From a virus, in IMG/VR virus record IMGVR_UViG_3300042197_003000, positions 1 through 22,449 of that record: 22,449 nt of DNA; one strand, written 5' to 3'. Positions 14,411 through 22,449 of the stretch are shown here, piece by piece. The notes beneath the pieces were generated by a model that was not told the origin of the DNA, did no database searches, and worked only from the letters and a program-made list of their open reading frames with translations. Position numbers and translations under genes: made by a program. Position 1 is the first letter of the stretch. Every line of letters starts with the position of its first letter.

Positions 14411-17400
14411 TTACACTTTTTGAATATCTTTTTCAAATTCTTCAAATGATTTAGGATCATTACTTTGCTTTTGTGGTTTAGGGGTATTAGAAGGTAGGAC
14501 AGGTGAAGTATTATTAAATTCATTTGAATAAACTATATTATTTGGAATTTCTTGATATACACTATTACCAAAAAAGTCATTATTTAACTTACCCACACGA
14601 TATGTAGGAGCCCGCATAATACCTTTATCATCCAAACCTGGCAAAATATCATGAATTACACTCAACCCTAAACTAATCTTAACCGCAATCGGTGCCCTAG
14701 ATCCTGAATTAATTTCCCAAGGAATATTCTGATCAAAATTAATCGTAAATGTTTGAATTGTCCCAGCTAACCCCTCCCCCATGGTACTCTCAAACGATTT
14801 AACAATCGGATTATTCACAATATTTTTCGATTTTTCTAGAATTTTGCTATTAATTTGATCAGCATCTAATTGAACTTGACCATCAGCGCTTAAAAAAGCA
14901 TCTAAATTTAAATTATTTTGTTTTAACTTTTGATAATCTTTTTCAGCTTCTGTTAAGACACCAGCCTTTAATGCGTTTGTAATATCAGCAGCTATTTGAT
15001 CGATTAATTGCACAAAATTACGTGGTCCTTGATCACCTTGTGTAATTTCAACTGAATATAATAAAATCATGACTTTTTGTTCACCATCTTCTATAATATT
15101 GATCGGTACATAGATTAATTTTTTATAAGCTTTATTTTTTTTAGGCTGTGACACGTTTTTATCTTCATTTTTAGCTGATTTAGGAGAATTAATATCATCT
15201 AAATTGATCGGATCATTTGCTATATCATAATAAAAATCACTATAATTACCCGATACTAATTTTTGGATTTTCTGTAATTCTTCTTTCCATGAAGAATTCA
15301 TATTAATATCTTTATTAGTGCCAACGTCAATAAAATCTTGCTGATCTAAGTTTGAAAATATTCCCCAAGAAGTTTTATTATTTGCATAATCTGCATAATC
15401 TGATTGGGAGAAAATCTGATAACCTAATAATTTAATATTATCATATTGTGTTGAATTAGTAGACGTAATTGGAATGTTGTTAAAACCATTTGTTGAATAT
15501 TTAAAATCTTTGATATTTTTTTCTGTTAAGTCAAAGCCGAAGATACGGGCCAGACCTTTTTTGGAGTAGTTAGAAGTGAAGATATCACCGAGTCTTAATC
15601 TGACGAGTGGGGATCCGGTGGGGATTTGAGTAAAGGGTTGGGCAAAAGGAATGCCTGCGAATTCGCCTTTACTGTTCAGAATACCGGAGCGTTGTTGATT
15701 TTCAAAGTTGGCAGGTTTGGCAGCTGACCATTGAGGATAGATGAGGGCAATGAGACGATTAATTAGCCACCACATATAATCAAAATCATCCGGAGACATA
15801 GAGATTAACCAGAAGTCGACTGAAATATTACGTGAGGTACCTTTATAAGTTTTAATACTATCCATACGACCAAAACCCATCCCAGCATCTTCCCACTGTA
15901 CTGTAAAAGTATCTCCATAACTTTCAACAAAGGCATGAAATTTAAATAATTCATTAGTTCTCAGATCTTGAATACTAAAAGGCATATAATCTGAATTAAT
16001 AATGGCTTCTAACTCCTTCACGTGTTCCTTAGATAATCTTTTTTCTTTCTTTTGATAAATGGCTTTGTTTTGTTCGATTAACTTCTCATGATATTTTAAA
16101 TAACTGTTTGCATTTGAAGATTTATTTTGAATGAGAGAAGTTAAAGAATAAATTGATTTATTAAAATGGTTGGTGTTAGGTTTAGAATTCTCGTTTTCGT
16201 TGCCTCCACCTAAAATAGAACTACCAATAGGTAAAGGTAATGGAAGACTCACGCCATTACCATCTTTTTCTTCAAAAGGTAATTCTTTCATTTTTTGAAC
16301 GGAGAAGGGTTTGTTTTTTTTATTGCGTTCGGTATTCTTTAAAATTGCAATTACTTTTTGACCGACCGCCGTTCTTTCCCCAATAAATCGATAAAAAAAT
16401 CCAGATAAATCATACCAAAATTGATTATTATACGCGTAGGTACTACCGTCAGAGTTAGTAATGGTTTTAGCTTTAAATTGAATATTCCTTCTAAAATAAT
16501 TGTTTTTTACAATTTTACGTATTAGTAAATTATAATTGTGACGGGACTTATTCACAAAAATCAAGGAGACGATTGTTGAAATTAGATTACTGATAATGGC
16601 TCCCGGATTAGTATCAAATAAACCTTGTTCTAACTTAAATCCTGGAATTAAATAGTAAATATATCCTAAACAAAAAGAGACAATGTTTTCAGCTAAATCA
16701 AAAAAAATACCTTGGATGCCAGGACTAGCTCGTCGGCTGGGGAAATTCATTAATCTCTCTGTTGTACGTAATAAAGAAACTAACCCTTCAATCAATGGAT
16801 TAACGACGTCTGCTATGAAATAAGGTGTAGCAATAGGATCCAATTTTACATAATTGATAAAACGACCTTTTCGATCAGACTCGGTCATTTTAATGCTGCC
16901 AAAGAGACCAAAAGGATCTGGCGGACCATCTTGTGCAACTTGTAATAAACCTTGAATAACTGAAATGCTGGTGATAGAGACAATGGCAGCTGCTAATACA
17001 TCACCTAAAGAAGAAAATACGTTCTCTAAATCCCCTATAAATTTATCACGTTCATTTAAAATCATGGGGACGCCATATAACATTTCAGCTTCATCGGCAA
17101 ACAATTCAAAGTTTTTTTCCGAATCTGATGTACGGCCACTTAAATTTTGGTCTAGATCAAACACGCTATTATAAGGTTTATAAAAAGGTAATGCTACTTG
17201 ACTAGGTTCGGCTTTCATATTATCGCCAAAGGCATAAGGATATAATTGCTTAGATTGACCAATAATACCCGAGGTGCTCTGAGAGCCTAAATCATTTAAA
17301 TCAGGTAAAATTTCTCCAAATAAAGGAGATGAATTATCAGTTCCATCAAATACATCATGCGAATTAGAACTGTAATTTTTGCCGGATTTAAAATCACCAA

Positions 17401-17506
17401 TTACTTCATTTAAAAAATCTGAAGGAGTGCTAGTGGTTTGTGGCTCCCTACTGTCTCCCGTATATTTCGTAATGCTCCCGTCAGTATTTAAAACATACAT
17501 TGACAT
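14411..17506 (-). CDS. Large baseplate / tail-tube-cap-like protein (gp48/gp54-type core)
   Basis: A 1031-aa structural protein. The middle part (about 515-645) contains FHAFVESYGDTFTVQWEDAG, FGRMDSIKTYKGTSRNISVDF, WWLINRLIALIYPQWS and SPLVRLRLGDIF. That series matches the tail-tube cap proteins gp48/gp54 of T4-like phages (grafted-tube fold: GRxDPxYxYxxxxRxIS, then LYP, then VRLxxGD). Near the C-terminus (929-972), a segment GSRAPIAVKISLGLSVIHDILPGL followed by RAPTYRVG is shared by large baseplate proteins of environmental myoviruses. The N-terminal 500 residues are an extension absent in T4, with hydrophobic stretches around 172-194, 267-285 and 302-317. These could insert in a membrane or pack inside the tail. 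A GGA before the ATG and a 2-nt gap couple it to the 91-aa gene. It is probably essential for starting the tube on the baseplate. Confidence 0.65.
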   Translation of the reverse strand: MSMYVLNTDGSITKYTGDSREPQTTSTPSDFLNEVIGDFKSGKNYSSNSHDVFDGTDNSSPLFGEILPDLNDLGSQSTSGIIGQSKQLYPYAFGDNMKAEPSQVALPFYKPYNSVFDLDQNLSGRTSDSEKNFELFADEAEMLYGVPMILNERDKFIGDLENVFSSLGDVLAAAIVSITSISVIQGLLQVAQDGPPDPFGLFGSIKMTESDRKGRFINYVKLDPIATPYFIADVVNPLIEGLVSLLRTTERLMNFPSRRASPGIQGIFFDLAENIVSFCLGYIYYLIPGFKLEQGLFDTNPGAIISNLISTIVSLIFVNKSRHNYNLLIRKIVKNNYFRRNIQFKAKTITNSDGSTYAYNNQFWYDLSGFFYRFIGERTAVGQKVIAILKNTERNKKNKPFSVQKMKELPFEEKDGNGVSLPLPLPIGSSILGGGNENENSKPNTNHFNKSIYSLTSLIQNKSSNANSYLKYHEKLIEQNKAIYQKKEKRLSKEHVKELEAIINSDYMPFSIQDLRTNELFKFHAFVESYGDTFTVQWEDAGMGFGRMDSIKTYKGTSRNISVDFWLISMSPDDFDYMWWLINRLIALIYPQWSAAKPANFENQQRSGILNSKGEFAGIPFAQPFTQIPTGSPLVRLRLGDIFTSNYSKKGLARIFGFDLTEKNIKDFKYSTNGFNNIPITSTNSTQYDNIKLLGYQIFSQSDYADYANNKTSWGIFSNLDQQDFIDVGTNKDINMNSSWKEELQKIQKLVSGNYSDFYYDIANDPINLDDINSPKSAKNEDKNVSQPKKNKAYKKLIYVPINIIEDGEQKVMILLYSVEITQGDQGPRNFVQLIDQIAADITNALKAGVLTEAEKDYQKLKQNNLNLDAFLSADGQVQLDADQINSKILEKSKNIVNNPIVKSFESTMGEGLAGTIQTFTINFDQNIPWEINSGSRAPIAVKISLGLSVIHDILPGLDDKGIMRAPTYRVGKLNNDFFGNSVYQEIPNNIVYSNEFNNTSPVLPSNTPKPQKQSNDPKSFEEFEKDIQKV

Positions 17507-17508
17507 AA

Positions 17509-17784
17509 TTATTGATCCTTTTGACGAGTGTCAGCAATAAAAGCAGCCACCATGGCATCGAGTTGTTGATCAATGTCAGTGTTATTGTCTTTTTTAAGAT
17601 CCAAATATTTTTCAACATATTCATTCATGAATTTTTGCATTTTTTGTCCATGATGCAATATGCGTTCAGTATATAATTTTTCAATTTTTTGTTCTGATAA
17701 ACCGGATTTATTTTTTAAGGATGTGGTTATTGCATCTTTAATACCAGCATCTTGTAATAATTTTAAATAATCAATCTGAAACAT
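17509..17784 (-). CDS. Unknown 91-aa helical tail-cluster protein
   Basis: I do not recognise this 91-aa product. It is almost entirely helical and charged (DYLKLLQDAGIKDAITTSLK, MQKFMNEYVEKYLDLKKDNN, QQLDAMVAAFIADTRQ) and has no cysteines, signal or membrane span. Its position between the tape measure and the tube-cap gene suggests a small hub component or tail-assembly chaperone. GAGAAG lies just before the ATG, and an exact late-promoter octamer ends 22 nt upstream. It therefore probably starts a late transcript that includes the cap, gp53-like and hub genes. Confidence 0.7.
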   Translation of the reverse strand: MFQIDYLKLLQDAGIKDAITTSLKNKSGLSEQKIEKLYTERILHHGQKMQKFMNEYVEKYLDLKKDNNTDIDQQLDAMVAAFIADTRQKDQ

Positions 17785-17805
17785 CTCTTCTCACTCTTTT
17801 TATAT

Positions 17806-17813
17806 TATTTATA
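17806..17813 (-). promoter_or_regulatory. T4-type late promoter
   Basis: The minus strand reads TATAAATA, an exact late octamer. It lies in the 64-bp gap between the tape measure stop and the 91-aa gene, 22 nt before that ATG. Transcription from about 6 nt downstream would leave a short leader with the Shine-Dalgarno GAGAAG. This is the best placed of the octamers in the window. Confidence 0.55.
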
Positions 17814-17848
17814 GTTTAAAAAAATAAAGAGACAATTAAATTATCGTT

Positions 17849-20800
17849 TTAAGCTCGATAAGGACTTGAATAAATTTGACCATTGGCTGTGGTAATACTA
17901 TTCGGGTTTAAAATTGGTTGGGATCCAGCAATATTCGGATTAGTCATCATCGTCGCCAAACCTCCTTTTATCAACACACTCCCCACTCGTTGACTATCCA
18001 AATTCACCACCAACTCTTTATCACCCCCTGAATTATTCACCACATTCTGCAACGACGTCGTCATGGCATCCACAATCATAGACTTTAAATCCTCCAAATT
18101 ATTACGACTAAAAGAATTCTCAGCCGTCATCTTCATATATTCTTCAATCGCCCCACCCGGCTTCAACGCCATCACATCATCTTTTGAATTTAATTTAAAA
18201 CTTCCCTTCTCGGAAATAATCAAATCATTTGCCGATTGAGTTGTTAAAGCACTTCGAGCAGCTTGCGCTTCTGCTTCACTCGCCCCTAAACTCCCAAACA
18301 TTTCATGCTTCAAAATTGTGACCAATTCTTTTATAGGAATTCCAGCCACAATATTAGTCGTCATTTTTGAAAGTGCTGCTTGAATGTTAGGATCAGTCAT
18401 AAAGGTATTAAAAGAATCTGTTAAAGATTTTAACATTTTCTTTCCAAAACTATTTTCACCTTCAAATAAAACATTAAATAAATTTATAATTTTATGAATT
18501 AAACCATTATTGCCTCCTGGCTGACTAGTGGATCCAAATACCTTTTCAACGATTTGTCCTAAATTTTCAACTAATCTTTGTTGATTAGGCCCTGTAAACA
18601 TATCTTTTACAGGATTATTTTTAGTGCCGCTAAAAATACCTTGAAAGTATGCAGTAACATCATCTAACATCACATTAATTTGATCAAGTAAACTCGGCAA
18701 CGCATTGATAATAGCCATAGTGGTTTGTTTTAAAACCTCAGCCCCAATACCTATTAAAAATTCATAAATAGGTTTTAAATTATCCATTAAAGATTTAATG
18801 CCTCTCTCTATTTGTCTTTGTCCGTCATTACCCATTTTAGTAAAACCGTCAAAAATATCAGCAAAGGCAAAGGCCACTTGTTGTAATTTATTTAAAAAGT
18901 CAGCGCCAGATAAATATTTTGAAAGTTTATCGATCATTTGTGTCATTCTAATAATCACAGGCTGAAATTTACTCAAGTCAATTCGGGTAAATTTCAAGAA
19001 AATATTATCCATCGCCACGGCCATTTTTTCCATAGAACGACGAATAGTAGGATTTTCAAACAACTTTTGTGTAAAACCTTCCTGCATTGCATCAAAGAAG
19101 CTAGTAAAACGCTCTGACAATGTATCTTTTAACTCCACAATGGCATCCCGCATCTCTTCCATATGCTTGGTTTGTTGTTTGACAGGATCCTTGGCCTCAA
19201 TATCTGCCATAATTTCTTCATAAGTCTTGCCGGCATTCTCAGCACTAAATAAAGCTTGTGCGGCTTGATCCGATAAACCAGTTTGTTGCAAAATTAAAGA
19301 TTTACTAAAACGATCCATTGTTTCAAAAGATTTACCACTGGCCTGAAAAGCGTCTTTATATTGTTGCAATATTTCGTCAGGTGATTGAGCTTTTAACAAC
19401 TCCATACTATCTACCACCATACCAAAGGTTTGACTTAACTGAGCAGCAGTGGTCGCTGCATCTTCAAAGGTCTGAAACTTATTAAAGACTGCCATGGCAT
19501 CACCCATCGATACACCCATTTGACGAATATGGCCGGCCACCTCTGCTAACTCACCCGCTGATTTATGCCCAAAATTTACAATATCTTTACGCAACGTTAA
19601 CACATCCGCCGACATCATCTTAAAATCTAAACTAAAACGTTGAGCCACTTCCGCCGTCGCCTCAGAAATTTCATGAAAAACCTCTGGAAAGGACTTGCCT
19701 AAGGAAATCGCCATATTAGTTAACTTACCCATATCTTCTTCAGATAAATTCATTAACTTTTTAGCTTTATAATAATAATTAGCCACCGTTGAATCAGCCG
19801 CCGTCACATTTCGAGTCACCGCCTTGGCCATCAACTCCGCTCGAGGCCCCATCGACTTAATAATACTAGCACTCTCCTCCAACTGCCTCTCAATCAAATT
19901 ATCACCCTTCGCCCCATATAAACGTGCTGCCGGATTATTCGGATCCAAATAAGAAATACGTCGACCCCGTAACTCTTTATTCAAACCTACAAAACTCTGA
20001 CCCACCCCTGATGACTCTCTAAAACTGTCCTGAAACTTTTCCAAATTATTAAAAAATTTAATATTCTCAGCTTTAATCTCATGTCCCTTATCCGCCGCAA
20101 ACTGTATTATTCTCAATGGAATTGCCAATAAACCCTTACCCAAACCAGCGATCATATCAAAAATAGCTTTTACCTGCAACACATAACCTTCTACTGTCTT
20201 TGTAAAATTCCTCAATTTCCCTAACAATTCTGATATTGGTAAAGTAATAATACTACCTATTCGTTGTGCTAGATTACCTTGCACACCTAAAGCATTTAAA
20301 GTTGTGCTACCTAAATTATAAGCACCTAATAAAAACATCATGCTTCCTAATAAATTGGACTGATTACTCCCGCCACCAGGTGTTTGTAAATCTTTTATTA
20401 ATTTATCATATTGCTTTTTGGTCTGTTCCTCAACGCTTTTTCTTGCACTAGCAGCTGCCTGCTGAGTTTGATTAATCAAATTACCCGTGGCATCCGCATT
20501 GGTAGGATCCAATCCTAAACTAGTTCCTAAAACACTAGTAGCCGCTTCTCCTTTCAAAATTTTATTAATATTAACACTACTTGGACCTGTGTTATAGTCA
20601 ACTTTGATTTTCGTTTTAACACTGTTAACATAACTGTTTAAATTTGCATCAAAATTAGTCCTTATTGTCTTTTGAGCGTTTTGTAAAGTTTTTAATTGTG
20701 TATTTAAACGAGTTAAAACAGCTGCATCGCTTTTAGGATCCAAATTCATACTTTTGATTTTATTATCAATTTCTGTTGCTGTTCTGTCTAAAAGACTTAA

Positions 20801-21034
20801 CATGGCGTCTCTATTATTTTCCATGTTTTTTTCGATTTTAGCAGTTAGTTTATCCAACGCGGAAGAATCTAAATCCGGTGTTGTTTGTAGCCTTTTTTCA
20901 ATTTCCGAGTAGACATTAGAATTACCTTCAAAGACGCTTTGCAATTGATCAATTAAATCTAACCTTTGTTTAATATTATTATCGATTGCTTTTAATGCAG
21001 TATCATACGTGCTTTTATCAAATGGATCTGCCAT
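17849..21034 (-). CDS. Tail tape measure protein (gp29-like)
   Basis: A 1061-aa protein whose length should set tail length: at roughly 1.5 Angstrom per residue, a tail near 150-160 nm. The N-terminal 220 residues are a long charged coiled coil (KAIDNNIKQRLDLIDQLQSV, KLTAKIEKNMENNRDAM, TRLNTQLKTLQNAQKTIRTN). Hydrophobic glycine-rich helices follow at about 228-320 (LGSMMFLLGAYNLG, AIFDMIAGLGKGLLAIPLRIIQF), as expected for the segment that forms a channel on injection. Residues about 430-640 carry the typical tape-measure core (SLGKSFPEVFHEISEATAEV, LAEVAGHIRQMGVSMGDAM, ALFSAENAGKTYEEI). The C-terminus is a mix of amphipathic helices and a beta-like end. AAAGGA lies before the ATG. It lies downstream of the gp26/gp51-like genes, matching the hub order of T4-like phages. 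Confidence 0.88.
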   Translation of the reverse strand: MADPFDKSTYDTALKAIDNNIKQRLDLIDQLQSVFEGNSNVYSEIEKRLQTTPDLDSSALDKLTAKIEKNMENNRDAMLSLLDRTATEIDNKIKSMNLDPKSDAAVLTRLNTQLKTLQNAQKTIRTNFDANLNSYVNSVKTKIKVDYNTGPSSVNINKILKGEAATSVLGTSLGLDPTNADATGNLINQTQQAAASARKSVEEQTKKQYDKLIKDLQTPGGGSNQSNLLGSMMFLLGAYNLGSTTLNALGVQGNLAQRIGSIITLPISELLGKLRNFTKTVEGYVLQVKAIFDMIAGLGKGLLAIPLRIIQFAADKGHEIKAENIKFFNNLEKFQDSFRESSGVGQSFVGLNKELRGRRISYLDPNNPAARLYGAKGDNLIERQLEESASIIKSMGPRAELMAKAVTRNVTAADSTVANYYYKAKKLMNLSEEDMGKLTNMAISLGKSFPEVFHEISEATAEVAQRFSLDFKMMSADVLTLRKDIVNFGHKSAGELAEVAGHIRQMGVSMGDAMAVFNKFQTFEDAATTAAQLSQTFGMVVDSMELLKAQSPDEILQQYKDAFQASGKSFETMDRFSKSLILQQTGLSDQAAQALFSAENAGKTYEEIMADIEAKDPVKQQTKHMEEMRDAIVELKDTLSERFTSFFDAMQEGFTQKLFENPTIRRSMEKMAVAMDNIFLKFTRIDLSKFQPVIIRMTQMIDKLSKYLSGADFLNKLQQVAFAFADIFDGFTKMGNDGQRQIERGIKSLMDNLKPIYEFLIGIGAEVLKQTTMAIINALPSLLDQINVMLDDVTAYFQGIFSGTKNNPVKDMFTGPNQQRLVENLGQIVEKVFGSTSQPGGNNGLIHKIINLFNVLFEGENSFGKKMLKSLTDSFNTFMTDPNIQAALSKMTTNIVAGIPIKELVTILKHEMFGSLGASEAEAQAARSALTTQSANDLIISEKGSFKLNSKDDVMALKPGGAIEEYMKMTAENSFSRNNLEDLKSMIVDAMTTSLQNVVNNSGGDKELVVNLDSQRVGSVLIKGGLATMMTNPNIAGSQPILNPNSITTANGQIYSSPYRA

Positions 21035-21070
21035 AATTATTTTCCTTTCTTTGGATTAAGATTTTTATGA

Positions 21071-21322
21071 TTAGAGTTTCCATTTAATACCTGAAATTTG
21101 AAAAAATTCGTCGGAGAGTTGTTTTTTATTTTCAACTAATGTCATAATATTGGAGAGTGGAGTGGAGTGATCATTGAGAGCCGAATAAAGTGATTTAGAG
21201 ATGTCTAGCAATTCGCTGAGTTTTTGTAGTTGTTGTTTATTGCCTTTGATTTCAACGTTGATATTTTCGCCGAGGATAAATTTGGAGGCGATATTATGAA
21301 TGAGTAAATCGTGTTTTTTCAT
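21071..21322 (-). CDS. Unknown 83-aa protein between gp51-like and tape measure genes
   Basis: The 83-aa product has a beta strand INVEIKGNKQQLQKLSELL followed by helices (ISKSLYSALND, LVENKKQLSDEFFQ) and ends SGIKWKL. I know of no assigned function. Small proteins with this strand-helix-helix build and a G-I-K-W end are often found just before the tape measure in T4-like genomes, so a tape-measure chaperone or hub-assembly role is a reasonable guess. There is a poor Shine-Dalgarno before the ATG. The codons mainly end in C or A, unlike the gp53-like gene on the same strand. Confidence 0.7.
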   Translation of the reverse strand: MKKHDLLIHNIASKFILGENINVEIKGNKQQLQKLSELLDISKSLYSALNDHSTPLSNIMTLVENKKQLSDEFFQISGIKWKL

Positions 21323-21350
21323 GATGATAAGTCCTGTGATGTTTAGAATA

Positions 21351-21358
21351 TATTTATC
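21351..21358 (-). promoter_or_regulatory. Weak late-promoter-like octamer
   Basis: The minus strand reads GATAAATA, seven of eight late-octamer bases. It lies in the 50-bp gap before the 83-aa gene, ending 29 nt before its ATG. The position is right for a late promoter of the 83-aa and tape measure genes, but the mismatch makes it tentative. Confidence 0.25.
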
Positions 21359-21372
21359 TAATTATACAAAAA

Positions 21373-21681
21373 TTACCTAGGGCGATTTAATCTATTTGGA
21401 GAAAAAGTCCGGTGAGCGCCAGTGAGGGCGCGGGTTTCCGGTGTTTGGAGGTGGGAGGCGCGGGTAGGTCCTTGTTGATCTTTATCTTTGGGATTAACTT
21501 CTTTAATGAAGCGTTTAATAAACCAACGTCTTTTAAAGATTGGAAGTGCATATGCATCATGATAAGTGAAGCCCATGTAGTAGATGAGATAAAAAATTTC
21601 ATCTAACATAACTTCAGAGTACTCAGGCGTCAGGCCAAAAAAAGCCAATTCCCATAGGGAGTTTGACCTCACTTTCTTCAA
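21373..21681 (-). CDS. gp51-like baseplate hub assembly protein
   Basis: A 102-aa product with the pattern of T4 gp51-like hub assembly proteins found next to gp26: LWELAFFGLTPEYSEVMLDEIFYLIYYMGFTYHDAYALP followed by FKRRWFIKRFIKEVN (about residues 9-64). The aromatic-rich core with Y-x-x-G-F-T-Y-x-x-x-Y-x-L-P-x-x-x-R-R-W-F is characteristic. T4 gp51 is needed to build the central hub but is not part of the finished virion. The start at 21681 overlaps the gp26-like gene by 59 nt in another frame. The LWELAFFGLTPEY segment matches the family start, so I prefer it to the internal ATG at 21609. The C-terminal 35 residues are polar and disordered (Pro/Thr/Arg-rich). Confidence 0.65.
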   Translation of the reverse strand: MKKVRSNSLWELAFFGLTPEYSEVMLDEIFYLIYYMGFTYHDAYALPIFKRRWFIKRFIKEVNPKDKDQQGPTRASHLQTPETRALTGAHRTFSPNRLNRPR

Positions 21682-22444
21682 AACAATGTTGACATTTCAT
21701 CTGCACTGTCATATCAATCCCAGGTTCATTATTATCTAGAAACTTACGAAGAGCTAAACTGTCTCGAGCAGGCATATCTTTGATAAACATACCGAGTTTG
21801 GTTTTATCGGTAATACCTTGTACTGAGACGATTGAATTGAGAAGACGATCGGTGATATTAGTATCTTGTTGAATACCCATTTTCTTTTTACGTTCTTGCA
21901 TTTGAGATAATTCTTTTTCATCATGTCCGTTTGCAAATTTAACTCTGACGATTTTTTTACAAATAGGTAGTTGAATTTCAAATAAGTTAGAACCTTCTGC
22001 AATTGGATCAATTTCTAAACGTTTAATGCCTAATTGACTGAGATTAAAGTGTTGTTCTGAGGATTTATTACATTTAGGACATTCACATTCCACAGCGTAA
22101 TCAGCCCCATAGCCTGTAATACGTAAAGAGATCATGAGGGCATTACGATCCCCTGCGATCATTTCATCTACATCAATTCTTTTATCGAGAAGACATGATT
22201 TAATCAGTTCTTGAATGACAGTGCCATTTTTGATATAGGCACGGCTCATTAGAATATCCTCGTCACGTGCAGTCATAGCTCTAACTTGTAATGTTTCGCA
22301 GCCATAAAGAGGTGAATCAGGGGAGTAGATAATACCGCGGGAAGGGAGTGGAACATTTTCTACCGGTACTTCTAGACCGAACACATCTTTAACCACATTT
22401 TGAACTTGAAATTTACCTTGGGCTAAGGCCGCGGTTTGTTTCAT
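21623..22444 (-). CDS. gp26-like baseplate protein (T4 baseplate family) with Cys4 zinc site
   Basis: A 273-aa protein of the T4 gp26 baseplate-hub family. The N-terminal half has VPLPSRGIIYSPDSPLYG, LQVRAMTARDEDILMSRAY and AGDRNALMISLRITGYG (about 31-113), the family signature. Two CxxC pairs, CPKC at 122-125 and CQHC at 251-254, can form one zinc knuckle that staples the ends of the domain. The ATG at 22444 is only 5 bases from the window edge, so its ribosome binding site is not visible. The frame is open to the edge, and an earlier start outside the window cannot be excluded. The gp51-like gene overlaps its end, which implies coupled translation of two hub-assembly factors. Confidence 0.82.
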   Translation of the reverse strand: MKQTAALAQGKFQVQNVVKDVFGLEVPVENVPLPSRGIIYSPDSPLYGCETLQVRAMTARDEDILMSRAYIKNGTVIQELIKSCLLDKRIDVDEMIAGDRNALMISLRITGYGADYAVECECPKCNKSSEQHFNLSQLGIKRLEIDPIAEGSNLFEIQLPICKKIVRVKFANGHDEKELSQMQERKKKMGIQQDTNITDRLLNSIVSVQGITDKTKLGMFIKDMPARDSLALRKFLDNNEPGIDMTVQMKCQHCFEESEVKLPMGIGFFWPDA

Positions 22445-22449
22445 TTGTT

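Noticed and set aside
15386-15412. Tandem repeat TCTGCATAA in the cap-like gene
   Set aside because: It is only two copies coding for YADYANN; this is too short to be a meaningful repeat.
21387-21602. A 71-aa minus-strand frame inside the gp51-like gene
   Set aside because: It is out of frame with the recognisable gp51-like core and has no family features of its own.
1-22449. tRNA genes, CRISPR array, insertion sequences or prophage attachment sites
   Set aside because: No cloverleaf arms, regularly spaced repeats, transposase motifs or flanking repeats were found by eye on either strand. The only mobile element seen is the intron.

Overview
The window looks like part of the genome of an AT-rich, T4-like contractile-tailed (myovirus) phage. 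Three things point that way. It carries a baseplate-hub and tape-measure cluster (gp26-, gp51-, gp29-, gp48/54- and gp53-like genes). It also carries a T4-style replication and recombination set (gp32-like SSB, RecA/UvsX, 5'-3' exonuclease, family A DNA polymerase). Finally, there are exact TATAAATA octamers, the T4 late-promoter motif, in non-coding DNA. The host cannot be read from this sequence. Every gene is on the minus strand except one at 5312-5932, so the minus-strand transcription order runs from high to low coordinates.

Tail/baseplate module, 22444 down to about 7981: gp26-like zinc-finger baseplate protein, gp51-like hub assembly protein, a conserved-looking 83-aa protein, a 1061-aa tape measure, a 91-aa protein, a 1031-aa tail-tube-cap-like protein, a small LysM/gp53-like wedge protein, a 1219-aa hub-like protein, and two very AT-rich ~390-aa proteins. 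The first of these two may be a cell-wall hydrolase; I do not recognise the second.

DNA metabolism module, 7963 down to 26: an unusually short family A DNA polymerase (palm/fingers only), a degenerate HD-fold protein, a 54-aa basic protein, a DUF3310 protein, a SAM-dependent methyltransferase, the gp32-like SSB, RecA, and a 5'-3' exonuclease whose start codon shares one base with the recA stop codon. The lone plus-strand gene (5312-5932) faces the methyltransferase across a 215-bp AT-rich region. That region holds a palindromic TATTTATAAATA, which reads as a late promoter on both strands.

The main discovery is that recA is interrupted by a 1096-nt group I intron (1519-2614). Its P/Q/R/S core elements, P1 with a U.G at the splice site, a P10, P7 and a GAAA-capped P9 can all be seen. 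Exact splicing restores a 405-aa RecA that aligns with E. coli RecA without a gap across the junction, in the DNA-binding loop L2 region. The intron encodes a Vsr-like (EDxHD-type) homing endonuclease with an N-terminal C2H2 finger. The last codons of the endonuclease also form the 3' half of the ribozyme core. Other points of interest are the minimal polymerase with HDA in place of HDE, the HD-fold protein without its HD dyad, and a candidate autoregulatory hairpin before the SSB gene.
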